64,000 nt of DNA. Origin: Candidatus Acidiferrales bacterium (GTDB lineage Bacteria; Bacteroidota; Ignavibacteria; Kryptoniales; JAKASW01). Location: assembly GCA_035515795.1 (NCBI GenBank), contig DATJAY010000005.1:62001-126000 (forward strand), written 5' to 3'. This document shows positions 27,252 through 35,912 of this stretch, piece by piece (position 1 is the first letter of the stretch; each line of letters begins with the position of its first letter). The notes under the pieces were generated by a model. It saw only the letters and a list, made by a program, of their open reading frames with translations, was not told the origin of the DNA and did no database searches. The position numbers were made by a program, and so were the translations under genes.

Positions 27252-29303
27252 ATGAAAAAGATTTCATTATATATAAAGAAAGATTTTAAGAGGTGGATTA
27301 TCCTGGTATTGCTGGCAGTATCTGCCTCGCAAGCGCACGCCCAAACAGGTTGGGGCAATATTCAAACAAACGTGCCGGAGCTTAAGAATGTTTATGCAAA
27401 GGATTTTTATATCGGTTGCATCTTATCATATCCGCACATTGGGTTCACCACTGATCCGCCCGTCCCGGGTCAATCGGCTGTAGTAGATACCAATGGCGGG
27501 TACTTAGTGAAATTTCATATGAACTCCATGTCGCCCGGCAACAATATGAAACCGATGTATACCGTCAATATTAGTGCGAGTGCTGCGGCTTATTCTGCCG
27601 CAACTACTCAGGCGCAGAAGGATTCGATCAACACCCACCCGATAATAACTTTCAATGGCAACCTGATTGCTCAACTCAATTGGGCACAAAGGCAGGGCTT
27701 TACGTTTCGAGGACATACGCTGGTTTGGCATAACCAGACTCCGACACAGTTCTTCCGGACAGGTTATACGACTACGGGCGGTTACGTGTCAAAGGATACG
27801 ATGATCCAGCGTATGGGGTGGTACATACACGAGGTGATTCGATCAATTCACCAGAGTTGGCCGGGCTTATTATCCGCAATCGACGTGGTGAACGAAGCGA
27901 TCGCTGACGGCACAGGAGCAGTCCGCACCACCGGCAACGAATGGTACACCGTGTTTGGTGATTCAACTTATGTCATGACTGCCTTCCAACTGGCCCGCCA
28001 ATATACTCAGCAATACGGCGAGACGCAGATCAAGCTGTATTATAATGATTACAATACCGAGGTCCCAACGAAGGCTGACGGCATCGTGAGACTACTGACT
28101 CCGATTTATCAGGCAGGTTATCTCGATGGTATCGGAATGCAAAATCACAATAGCCTTTCAACTCCGACCGCGCAAACTTTCATAGACTCGTACAATAAAT
28201 TCTATCCGATATGCAACGAGATGGCCGTAACAGAATTGGATGTAACGACCGGCACCAGTACCCCTTCTGCTTCGCAACTGGCCGCACAGGCGAACCAATA
28301 CGGCATGCTTTTCAAATGTTTTGTTGAGCGCAGTTATAGATCCGGCAGGGGAAAGATTGTCAATGTTACGAAAGATGGTTTGAATGATAAGTATACATTC
28401 GTGACTACGGGGGCCACCTCATTATGGGATTCCAACGACCAGTGCAAGCCGGCGTTCTTCGCGGTCGCAGATGTTGGTACCAACTATAACGCTTTAGACT
28501 CGCTCATCTCGTATGCTGATTCTTTGCACGAAAGCAAATATACCGCATCATCATGGTCGCAATTTGCTGCAGCATTGGACTCGTCGAAGAGCGCCATGGC
28601 ACAGGAATATTCAGTATCTGTATCGGCGGATACCGCTTTAAGCAATGCAAGAGTCGGTCTTCAGACTGCCATTGCAGGATTGGTACTGAACATCGTGAAG
28701 ATGCCTGTCATCAATATTTCATCGCACTCCATCGATTTTGGAGCGGTCCCTTACGGTTCTACCAAGAAAGATACCGTTCAAATTTACAATACTGGTACAG
28801 ACACACTGAAGGTAACCTCGATCACCTCGACTGACACGACATTCACTTTTGCGCCGGCCGCTTTCAACATCGCACCATCGGACAGCCTTAATTTTGTAGT
28901 AACATTCGCGCCGAGAGAAATTGCGAACTATACTGGATTCATCATTCTCACCCACGATGCTGCCGGATCGCCGGATTCGATTCCGGTCAGCGGTCAAGGC
29001 ATTGAAATATATGCGGTTCATAATGGAGGGGGGTTGCCGACTGAGTTTGCATTAAGTCAGAACTATCCCAATCCATTTAATCCGTCGACAACGATCAATT
29101 ATCAATTGCCTGTACATAGTCGAGTAACGTTGAAGGTCTATGATGTTCTCGGAAGAGAAGTCGCAACGTTGGTGAATGAAAGGAAAGACGCGGGCTATTA
29201 TAATGTTTCGTTGGATGCGGGCGATTTGCCGAGCGGTGTGTATTTTTACAGGATTGAGACCGAGAAATTTACCGATGTCAAGAAATTTATCCTGATAAAA
29301 TGA
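27252..29303 (+). CDS. GH10 endo-xylanase with FIVAR-like and ASH/HYDIN-like insert domains and T9SS tail
   Basis: 683 residues. AAAGGTG precedes the ATG, and a signal peptide ends at 'SQAHAQ'. The catalytic domain occupies ~35-415, with acid/base Glu215 (DVVNEAI) and nucleophile Glu328 (AVTELDV). Residues ~418-490 form an alpha-helical FIVAR-like segment ('ALDSLISYADSL', 'WSQFAAALDSSKSAM'). Residues ~495-590 resemble an ASH/HYDIN immunoglobulin domain ('IDFGAVPYGSTKKDTVQIYN'). The T9SS tail follows. It differs clearly from the other GH10 at 16448, suggesting division of labour on substituted versus bare xylan. Confidence 0.92.
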   Translation: MKKISLYIKKDFKRWIILVLLAVSASQAHAQTGWGNIQTNVPELKNVYAKDFYIGCILSYPHIGFTTDPPVPGQSAVVDTNGGYLVKFHMNSMSPGNNMKPMYTVNISASAAAYSAATTQAQKDSINTHPIITFNGNLIAQLNWAQRQGFTFRGHTLVWHNQTPTQFFRTGYTTTGGYVSKDTMIQRMGWYIHEVIRSIHQSWPGLLSAIDVVNEAIADGTGAVRTTGNEWYTVFGDSTYVMTAFQLARQYTQQYGETQIKLYYNDYNTEVPTKADGIVRLLTPIYQAGYLDGIGMQNHNSLSTPTAQTFIDSYNKFYPICNEMAVTELDVTTGTSTPSASQLAAQANQYGMLFKCFVERSYRSGRGKIVNVTKDGLNDKYTFVTTGATSLWDSNDQCKPAFFAVADVGTNYNALDSLISYADSLHESKYTASSWSQFAAALDSSKSAMAQEYSVSVSADTALSNARVGLQTAIAGLVLNIVKMPVINISSHSIDFGAVPYGSTKKDTVQIYNTGTDTLKVTSITSTDTTFTFAPAAFNIAPSDSLNFVVTFAPREIANYTGFIILTHDAAGSPDSIPVSGQGIEIYAVHNGGGLPTEFALSQNYPNPFNPSTTINYQLPVHSRVTLKVYDVLGREVATLVNERKDAGYYNVSLDAGDLPSGVYFYRIETEKFTDVKKFILIK

Positions 29304-29373
29304 TGATTGGTTTACCTTTCGTTAGGAAAAGCGTATGCAGTATTCAGAACTATAACAAATACAGGGACAACTA

Positions 29374-31230
29374 ATGAAACATTCCTTCCAAATAAATATT
29401 AGCGTTACTGCTTTTTGTCTGAGTCTGATTTTTACTACAGCCACCGCTCAGCCTTCCGGAGGCCCTTACGGTCCGGTCCGCCAAAGTTACAGGTTGCCGA
29501 CAGCGACGGGAAAAATATATTACGTCGCAACGGATGGCGATTCAAGCGCGTCAGGCGAATCTCTGAGTAAACCGGCTACGTTGGAAGCAGCCATCGCGCA
29601 AGTGCAAACCGGTGACGCTATCGTCATGCGCGGCGGGATATACCGTATCGGCAATCTTGAATTGAATCAGGGAATCACGATCCAGCCGTATGAGGATGAA
29701 CGGCCCGTACTGAAAGGAACTGAAGTTGCCTCGGACTGGAAGAACCTCGGAAACGGTGTCTGGGTAACAAGATGGGCTCACCTGTTTCCTGCTCAGCCCG
29801 CGGACTGGTGGCAGCGCGGAATCGATGGGAGGAAAACTCCGTTGTGGCGTTTCAACAACGACATGGTTTTTATTGACGGCAGATATCTACGATCTGCCGG
29901 ATGGGTGGGAGCCGTGGATTCAAATTTATACTATATCGATTACTCAGATAGTCTCGTTTACATCGGTACCAACCCGGCGAACCGGCTCATCGAAATCACT
30001 GCCCATGATGCTGCGATAGTTAGAGCCACCGGCGAATGCCACGGTAAAGAATCGGACCACAAGGGATATGCCATTCGCGGGATCACATTCACGCAGTATG
30101 CGTATCGCGCGCTTGAGGTCGAAGGTACCGAGCCTGAAGGAGTAGCCGACGAGTCGAAGTATGGAAAGGATGTAGTTGGTACAACGTTAGATAATTGCAC
30201 CATTTCTTACTGCTCGCGCGTCGCAGGCTATTTCCGCGGAGATCATCTGACGATTCGCCACTGCAAAATAAGTGACACAAGGACCGAAGGTATCTACGTA
30301 ATAGCTTCAAATGACATTCTGCTGGAAGGAAATATTTTTACTCGCAATAACATCGACAGCATAAGCGGATATTTCCCCGCAGCGGTAAAGATATTCAACC
30401 AGTGCCATCATGCGGAGTGTCGCGATAATCTGATAATTGATCTGCCTAACTCGAACGGCGTGTGGTACGATGTCGGTGAAGTTGATGGCGTATTCGTCGA
30501 TAATTGGGTCGAAGGAGTCGGCGCGGTTATCAAGACAACTCCAACTGATCAGCTCTGGCCGAGCAACAACGGGTTCTTCTTTGAAATCTCAAAGGGTGTC
30601 GTGGTGGCCGGAAATGTGTTCGTGAATTGCGACCATGGCATGATGATTCTCAACAGCTCGGACGCTAAAATTTACCAGAACACTTTTGTGAACAGCATGG
30701 CGTGCATCGGACGGAATGGGCGTACTCCGGCGGGGGATCGCTTCGGCTGGCATTCCAGCACGGGGCCAGCAGTTGATGAGCGGGAAGGCCACATATTCGA
30801 GAACAATCTTCTCACAGGTGATGCTGACTTTAGCAGGCCGCTTCTCTTTGTCTGGCAGCCGGCCTCGCTTTGCGGTCAACTCACAAAACCTCAGCTAAGC
30901 GAGATGGATCACGACGCTTACGTGCGTGCAGCCGAGAAAATATCTTATCCGTTGATTCTTTGGAGCCCTGCAGAAAACGAAAAATGCCAATTAGGATTCG
31001 ATTCGTTGGATGGTTTGCGAAGACTCTATCCTGAGTTCGAGGCGAACAGCCGCTTTTACACTAACTATGATGGACCTTTGTTCAAAAGTGCTCAACTAGG
31101 CAATTACGAATTGCTAACCAGCTTTCCAGGAGCGAAATTAGGAACGAGGCTGCCGGATGAAATCAGAGTTCTCCTTGAGAATTCCAGGAATGAACAGCGA
31201 TATGTTGGAGCGTTCCCTCCAGTCCAATGA
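29374..31230 (+). CDS. Secreted right-handed beta-helix protein, possibly a glycosidase or lyase
   Basis: 618 residues with a signal peptide ending near 'TTATAQ'. The N-terminal 'YYVATDGDSSASGES' to 'AIAQVQTGDAIVMRGGIYRIG' is the standard opening of DUF1565/pectate-lyase-like beta-helices. Helix rungs such as 'LDNCTISYCSRVAGYFRGDH' and 'GIYVIASNDILLEGNIF' follow. There is no sorting tail. Related folds include polysaccharide lyases and GH120 beta-xylosidases, and the context would suit the latter, but I cannot identify catalytic residues and leave the activity open. It lies between a xylanase and a GH35-like gene on the same strand. Confidence 0.75.
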   Translation: MKHSFQINISVTAFCLSLIFTTATAQPSGGPYGPVRQSYRLPTATGKIYYVATDGDSSASGESLSKPATLEAAIAQVQTGDAIVMRGGIYRIGNLELNQGITIQPYEDERPVLKGTEVASDWKNLGNGVWVTRWAHLFPAQPADWWQRGIDGRKTPLWRFNNDMVFIDGRYLRSAGWVGAVDSNLYYIDYSDSLVYIGTNPANRLIEITAHDAAIVRATGECHGKESDHKGYAIRGITFTQYAYRALEVEGTEPEGVADESKYGKDVVGTTLDNCTISYCSRVAGYFRGDHLTIRHCKISDTRTEGIYVIASNDILLEGNIFTRNNIDSISGYFPAAVKIFNQCHHAECRDNLIIDLPNSNGVWYDVGEVDGVFVDNWVEGVGAVIKTTPTDQLWPSNNGFFFEISKGVVVAGNVFVNCDHGMMILNSSDAKIYQNTFVNSMACIGRNGRTPAGDRFGWHSSTGPAVDEREGHIFENNLLTGDADFSRPLLFVWQPASLCGQLTKPQLSEMDHDAYVRAAEKISYPLILWSPAENEKCQLGFDSLDGLRRLYPEFEANSRFYTNYDGPLFKSAQLGNYELLTSFPGAKLGTRLPDEIRVLLENSRNEQRYVGAFPPVQ

Positions 31231-31267
31231 AAATCTCGAGTACCATTAAATTAGGTTAACTCTACCC

Positions 31268-32905
31268 ATGCAGAAGCTGAGACTATCCTTGTTGATCATT
31301 TCGTTACTGTTGTTCGGACATTCTATTAAGGTCCTATCACAGAACTCTAGCAGTATCTTTGATTTGCCTCATCTGGCGAGGCATGGTACAGCGACTCAAC
31401 TTATTGTTGACGGCAAGCCTTTCCTTATGCTCGCAGGTGAGTTGGGAAATTCCAGTGCGTCGAGTTTGGATTACATGGAGCCGAATTGGATTAAACTGAA
31501 AAAGATGCACCTGAACACCGTGCTTGTTCCTGTCTACTGGGAGCTCATAGAGCCGACTGAAGGGTCATTCGATTTCACTCTCGTTGATGGCGCCGTCTAT
31601 GCTGCGAGAGAAAACAATCTGAGGATCGTCTTCTTGTGGTTTGGAACATGGAAGAATAGCATGTCGTGCTACGCGCCGTACTGGATCAAATCTGGCGAAA
31701 ATAGATTTCCCCGGGCTCGAACTAAAGACCGGAAAGTGGAAGAAATACTTACCCCGTTCAGCGACGAGAACATGAATACTGACGCGCGCGCGTTTGCGGC
31801 GCTGATGAAACACATCTGCGCTATGGACACGAAGAAGCACACTGTCATCATGGTACAAGTCGAGAATGAAATTGGAATGATTCCAGACGCACGTGATTAT
31901 TGTGATTTGGCAAATGGGGCATTCTCAAAGGGAGTGCCGTCAGAATTGATGACGTACCTCTTGAAGGACAGGGACTCATCGAGCCTGGAGCTTCGTAAGC
32001 TGTGGCAGGATGCTGGTTTCAAAACTTCCGGTACCTGGGAGGAAGTGTTCGGGAGTAGCTTGCAGACGGATGAACTGTTTATGGCCTGGTACTTTGCGAA
32101 GTACACGAACTATGTTGCCGAAGCGGGAAAAAAGGAATATCCACTTCCCATGTACGTGAACGCAGCGTTGATCCGGCCCGGCTACAAACCGGGCCAGTAT
32201 CCGAGTGCCGGTCCATTACCACACCTTTTCGATATTTGGAAACTCGCTGCGCCAGAAATAGATTTCCTGTCGCCGGATATTTATTTCAAGAATTTTGCGG
32301 AATGGACCGAGAAGTATGCCCGGCCGGACAATCCGATGTTCATACCGGAGGCGGCCAACTTTCAAAGTATCGCGAATGCCTATTACGCCTTTGCCCAGGA
32401 GAATGCGATGGGGTACAGCCCATTCTCGATTGAATCGCTTGATCCCGATAACAGCCAGGTTACAAAGGGGTATGACGTTCTTCGCCAACTGGAACCTTTG
32501 ATTCTTGAGAATCAGGGAACGGACAAGATTGCCAGCGTGCTGATCGACAGTGTGAACCAGAAAGCACAAGTTAAAATTGGAGATTATTTGATTAACGTCA
32601 GGCATGAGTATAGCTGGCCTTATGCCGTCCGCTCAGGTGTCGACACTCCGAGGGTCGGCGGAATGATTATCATGCTTTCGCCTGATGAGTTCCTGATCGC
32701 AGGGAGCGGTATCGTAGTGACATTTCAGTCCGCTACAGATGACAGCACCGCCGGAATTGCAGGTATGGAAGAAGGTAAGTTTGTCGATGGGAAATGGATT
32801 GCCGGCAGAAGAATGAACGGCGATCAGGACAACCAGGGGCGGCAGATGCACCTGCCGGGCGGAACTTTCGGCATTCAGAAAGTAAAACTTTATAAGTATA
32901 AATAA
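31268..32905 (+). CDS. GH35-like glycoside hydrolase (DUF5597-type beta-galactosidase family)
   Basis: 545 residues with a signal peptide ending near 'IKVLSQ'. The GH35/GH42-like barrel shows 'LNTVLVPVYWELIEPTEGSFDF', acid/base Glu201 in 'VQVENEIG' and nucleophile Glu361 in 'MFIPEA'. The C-terminal ~120 residues form a beta domain of the DUF5597 type. Family members hydrolyse terminal beta-galactosides, but the exact substrate of this subgroup is unknown to me. Galactose would feed the galK/galT operon downstream. It ends the glycosidase run, and the C1-metabolism genes begin 54 bases later. Confidence 0.85.
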   Translation: MQKLRLSLLIISLLLFGHSIKVLSQNSSSIFDLPHLARHGTATQLIVDGKPFLMLAGELGNSSASSLDYMEPNWIKLKKMHLNTVLVPVYWELIEPTEGSFDFTLVDGAVYAARENNLRIVFLWFGTWKNSMSCYAPYWIKSGENRFPRARTKDRKVEEILTPFSDENMNTDARAFAALMKHICAMDTKKHTVIMVQVENEIGMIPDARDYCDLANGAFSKGVPSELMTYLLKDRDSSSLELRKLWQDAGFKTSGTWEEVFGSSLQTDELFMAWYFAKYTNYVAEAGKKEYPLPMYVNAALIRPGYKPGQYPSAGPLPHLFDIWKLAAPEIDFLSPDIYFKNFAEWTEKYARPDNPMFIPEAANFQSIANAYYAFAQENAMGYSPFSIESLDPDNSQVTKGYDVLRQLEPLILENQGTDKIASVLIDSVNQKAQVKIGDYLINVRHEYSWPYAVRSGVDTPRVGGMIIMLSPDEFLIAGSGIVVTFQSATDDSTAGIAGMEEGKFVDGKWIAGRRMNGDQDNQGRQMHLPGGTFGIQKVKLYKYK

Positions 32906-32959
32906 AATCAGATCCGACGTTGGAAATTCATAATTTAAAAATTTCAGGAGGGGCTTGTT

Positions 32960-33823
32960 GTGGTTGAGAATAAATCGACGGCAATCTTATTACTCTCGTG
33001 CAAAGATCGGACGGGATTGATCTCCAGGATTTCTCACTTCGTGTTCGAACGCGGTGGAAATATTCTCGACCTGGATGAGCATGTAGACGTAGATGACAAA
33101 CAGTTCTTTATCAGGATAGCATGGGATATGAAAAATTTTACAGTCCCGGAGTCCGAAGTGGCGGATGCGTTTACGCCTCTGGCGAAAGAATTCGGCGCGA
33201 CATATAAGATCAATTTCACCGGCAAGAATCTGAGAGTAGCGGTCTTCGTATCGAAGCTTGAACATTGCCTTCAGGAGATTTTATGGCGCCAGAGGCTCGG
33301 TGAGTTTAATATTGAAATCCCGCTGATCGTATCGAATCATGAAGATCTTCGGCACCTCGCCGAGCAGTACAGCATCCCGTTTTTCGTTTTTCCCGTGACA
33401 AAAGAAAATAAACCTGAGCAGGAAAGGAAAGAATTGGCATTGCTGGAGGAACAGCGGATCAATACAATTGTGCTGGCGCGCTACATGCAGGTTTTGTCTC
33501 CGCAGATTGTCTGCAAATTTCAGAATGAGATCATCAACATTCATCATTCATTCCTTCCTGCGTTTGCAGGGAGCGATCCATACAGGCAGGCCTATGAGCG
33601 GGGCGTAAAAATAATCGGCGCGACGAGCCACTATGTTACTGAAGAACTCGACGAGGGCCCGATCATCGAGCAGGACATCATCCGGATATCTCATAAAGAC
33701 ACAGTGAGCGATCTCGTGCGCAAAGGAAGAGATCTCGAGCGCCTGATACTCGCTCGCGCTATGTATTTCCACGCCCAGCACCGCATACTGGTTCATGGCA
33801 AACGAACTATTGTCTTCGAATAA
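32960..33823 (+). CDS. purU: Formyltetrahydrofolate deformylase
   Basis: 287 residues from a GTG eight bases after AGGAGG. Residues ~1-85 are an ACT domain ('TAILLLSCKDRTGLISRIS'). Residues ~88-287 are the formyltransferase-fold hydrolase with 'LARYMQVLSPQIV', 'INIHHSFLPAF' (catalytic His region) and 'EELDEGPIIEQD' (catalytic Asp). PurU hydrolyses 10-formyl-THF to formate and THF. In several demethylating bacteria it serves as the exit for oxidised methyl groups, so its place directly before a methyltransferase gene (14 bases) is suggestive. A plain role in balancing formyl-THF remains possible. Confidence 0.95.
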   Translation: MVENKSTAILLLSCKDRTGLISRISHFVFERGGNILDLDEHVDVDDKQFFIRIAWDMKNFTVPESEVADAFTPLAKEFGATYKINFTGKNLRVAVFVSKLEHCLQEILWRQRLGEFNIEIPLIVSNHEDLRHLAEQYSIPFFVFPVTKENKPEQERKELALLEEQRINTIVLARYMQVLSPQIVCKFQNEIINIHHSFLPAFAGSDPYRQAYERGVKIIGATSHYVTEELDEGPIIEQDIIRISHKDTVSDLVRKGRDLERLILARAMYFHAQHRILVHGKRTIVFE

Positions 33824-33837
33824 GGAGAGAGCATAAA

Positions 33838-34875
33838 ATGACTGATCAGCAATGGGATACACTTCTTAGAATAGTCAAGGGGGAGAGAGTCAGGCCGCTT
33901 CCGGCCGGTTTCATCATTGACAGTCCGTGGCTTCCAAACTGGTACGGAGTGAAGATATTGGATTATTTTTCAAACGACGAGGTTTGGCTGAATGCGAACC
34001 TGAAAGCCATGAATGATTTTCCCGACGTTATGTTCCTGCCCGGATTTTGGTCGGAATTTGGAATGTGCACTGAGCCGTCTGCATTTGGCGTGCGTTGCAC
34101 CTTCCCGCCGAACGAATTCCCGTTTGCGCACAAGGTCATTCAGTCGTCGGATGATATCGATTCGCTGCCTCAGCCGAATCCGAAGACGGATGGGCTTTTG
34201 CCTTTTGTCTTGAATAGGTTGAAGCTTGCCCAGCCAAAAATCGAGGCGGCCGGTCATAAGATTCGGTTTGCCGTCGCTCGCGGTCCATTGAACATCGCCA
34301 GCTATTTGATGGGCTCGACGGAATTCTTGACGACCATGATGATGGAACCGGAGAAGGCAGAATTGCTTATGAAGAAGATCACTATCTATTTGAAAGATTG
34401 GCTTCATCTCCAAATGGAGACCTTCCCTTCAATCGATGGCATCCTCATGCTCGATGATATCATCGGATTCATGGGGGCAGATCAATTTGAAGCTTTCGGC
34501 ATGTCGTATTTCAAAGAGTTGTACAATCAAAATGTTTCCGTGAAGTTCCTTCACAACGACGCACCGAGCAGGGAATCGGCGAAATTCCTTCCGGAAATTG
34601 GAGTGAACTTATTCAACATGGGATTCGATGTCACTCTGAACGAGTTAAAGCAGTTAACCCAGAACAAGGTGGCGTTGCTTGGAAATATTCCTCCACGCGA
34701 TGTTCTTGCGAGCGGAACACCGGAACAGGTGACAGAGACGATCGTTGACTTGATGAATTCGCTCAAAGACAATTCAAGGGTGATATTATCTTGCGGAGGA
34801 GGAATGCCTCCAGCGGTCAGCACGGAAAATATAGAAGCGTTTGTCCGGGCAGTTAAAGACAATTCGCTCGTCTGA
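33838..34875 (+). CDS. UroD-fold corrinoid methyltransferase (MtaA/CmuA-like), H-N-D variant
   Basis: 345 residues, 14 bases after purU with an AAGGAGAG site, so almost certainly the same transcript. The UroD fold is recognised, but the N-terminal substrate motif of heme-pathway HemE (P-x-W-x-M-R-Q-A-G-R) is absent. Methyltransferases of this superfamily bind zinc through H-x-C...C. Here the first part reads His239-Asn-Asp241 and the distal Cys319 is kept (ILSCGGGMPP). The altered ligand suggests a substrate different from that of the paralogue at 41415. I propose it moves a methyl group from a methoxylated sugar or aromatic to the corrinoid protein at 40742. Substrate is unproven. Confidence 0.8.
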   Translation: MTDQQWDTLLRIVKGERVRPLPAGFIIDSPWLPNWYGVKILDYFSNDEVWLNANLKAMNDFPDVMFLPGFWSEFGMCTEPSAFGVRCTFPPNEFPFAHKVIQSSDDIDSLPQPNPKTDGLLPFVLNRLKLAQPKIEAAGHKIRFAVARGPLNIASYLMGSTEFLTTMMMEPEKAELLMKKITIYLKDWLHLQMETFPSIDGILMLDDIIGFMGADQFEAFGMSYFKELYNQNVSVKFLHNDAPSRESAKFLPEIGVNLFNMGFDVTLNELKQLTQNKVALLGNIPPRDVLASGTPEQVTETIVDLMNSLKDNSRVILSCGGGMPPAVSTENIEAFVRAVKDNSLV

Positions 34876-34892
34876 AGATTTGATGTGAACTA

Positions 34893-34922
34893 AATGTCTC
34901 AGGAGTCTGTTGTTGAGACATT
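34893..34922 (+). other. Inverted repeat in intergenic region
   Basis: AATGTCTCA (34893-34901) pairs perfectly with TGAGACATT (34914-34922) around a 12-base loop, 18 bases after the methyltransferase stop. No T-run follows, so it is at best a weak terminator or a processing/stability hairpin. Confidence 0.4.
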
Positions 34923-35038
34923 GAATGTGAGAAGAAAAGTTCATGCTGCTATTTCAATCTAAGGTCCTGTAAGTTCATGAATATTCGTTGTAATGAGGGG
35001 TTAGGAAATTGAGGGATGATGAGTAAGGAGAGATCACG

Positions 35039-35896
35039 ATGAAAAGAAGAGACTTTATCAGATACACTGCTCTTTCTGCAGGAGCGGTCACATTTTCGCC
35101 TTACACGAAGCTCTTCCCGCCTGATGATAAGAAGAAATATGCGAGCGATGTGGTGACGTTAGGCAAGACCGGGATCAAAGCGTCCCGGCTTGCGATGGGG
35201 ACAGGGACTCATGGCTATAATCATCAATCTGATCAATCGAGAAGTGACTTACCGGGTTTACTCCGCGCCGCCTTCGACCATGGTATCAACTTTTGGGATT
35301 CAGCGGATCAATACGGCACGCACCCCGATCTGAAAGAAGCTCTCAAAAGTGTGCCGCGCGAGAAAGTTGTTATCCTGACAAAGACGGAGGCGACGACAGC
35401 TGATGAGATGAAGTCCGATCTCGACCGTTTTCGCGAAGAGATCGGCACCGACTATATTGACGTCGTCCTCCTGCACATGATGACGAGCGCCGATTGGCCA
35501 ACCGAGAAACAAGGCACCATGGAAGTGCTGGAACGAGCGCGGCAGGAGGGAACGATTCGTGCCCACGGCGTCTCATGTCATACGTTTGAAGCGCTCGAGG
35601 CAGCATCGAACTCGGATTGGGTGCAGGTTGATTTCGCGAGGATCAATCCGGCAGGTATCATCATGGATGCGGAAGTGAATGCAGTTGTGAAGGTACTGAA
35701 AAAAATGCATGACGATGGCAAGGGTGTGGTGGGAATGAAAATCTTTGGGGCGGGACGGCTTGTCGATAGAAGAGACGAATGCCTGCGATATGTCTTGAGT
35801 CTCGATTTTGTCGATGCATTTACAATCGGCCAGCGCAGCCAGGATGAGATGCTCGATTTGGTGAAACGCATACCGGCGGTGAGCACTTCAGACTGA
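35039..35896 (+). CDS. Tat-exported aldo/keto reductase
   Basis: 285 residues with an AAGGAGAG ribosome site. The N-terminus 'MKRRDFIRYTALSAGAVTFS' is a twin-arginine signal. The AKR catalytic tetrad can be placed at Asp87, Tyr92 (DSADQYGTH), Lys115 (ILTKTEA) and His146 (VLLHMM). Export of a folded, cofactor-loaded AKR fits the Tat route, as in several Bacteroidota. It lies between the PurU-methyltransferase pair and the convergent uxuA region, so a sugar or uronate carbonyl could be its substrate, but nothing in the sequence fixes this. Confidence 0.87.
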   Translation: MKRRDFIRYTALSAGAVTFSPYTKLFPPDDKKKYASDVVTLGKTGIKASRLAMGTGTHGYNHQSDQSRSDLPGLLRAAFDHGINFWDSADQYGTHPDLKEALKSVPREKVVILTKTEATTADEMKSDLDRFREEIGTDYIDVVLLHMMTSADWPTEKQGTMEVLERARQEGTIRAHGVSCHTFEALEAASNSDWVQVDFARINPAGIIMDAEVNAVVKVLKKMHDDGKGVVGMKIFGAGRLVDRRDECLRYVLSLDFVDAFTIGQRSQDEMLDLVKRIPAVSTSD

Positions 35897-35912
35897 TCTG
35901 AAATTTCTTACC

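Noticed and set aside
33838-34875. Reading the UroD-fold protein as heme-pathway uroporphyrinogen decarboxylase
   Set aside because: The conserved N-terminal arginine motif of HemE is absent, and the neighbours are C1-metabolism genes. The same applies to the paralogue at 41415.
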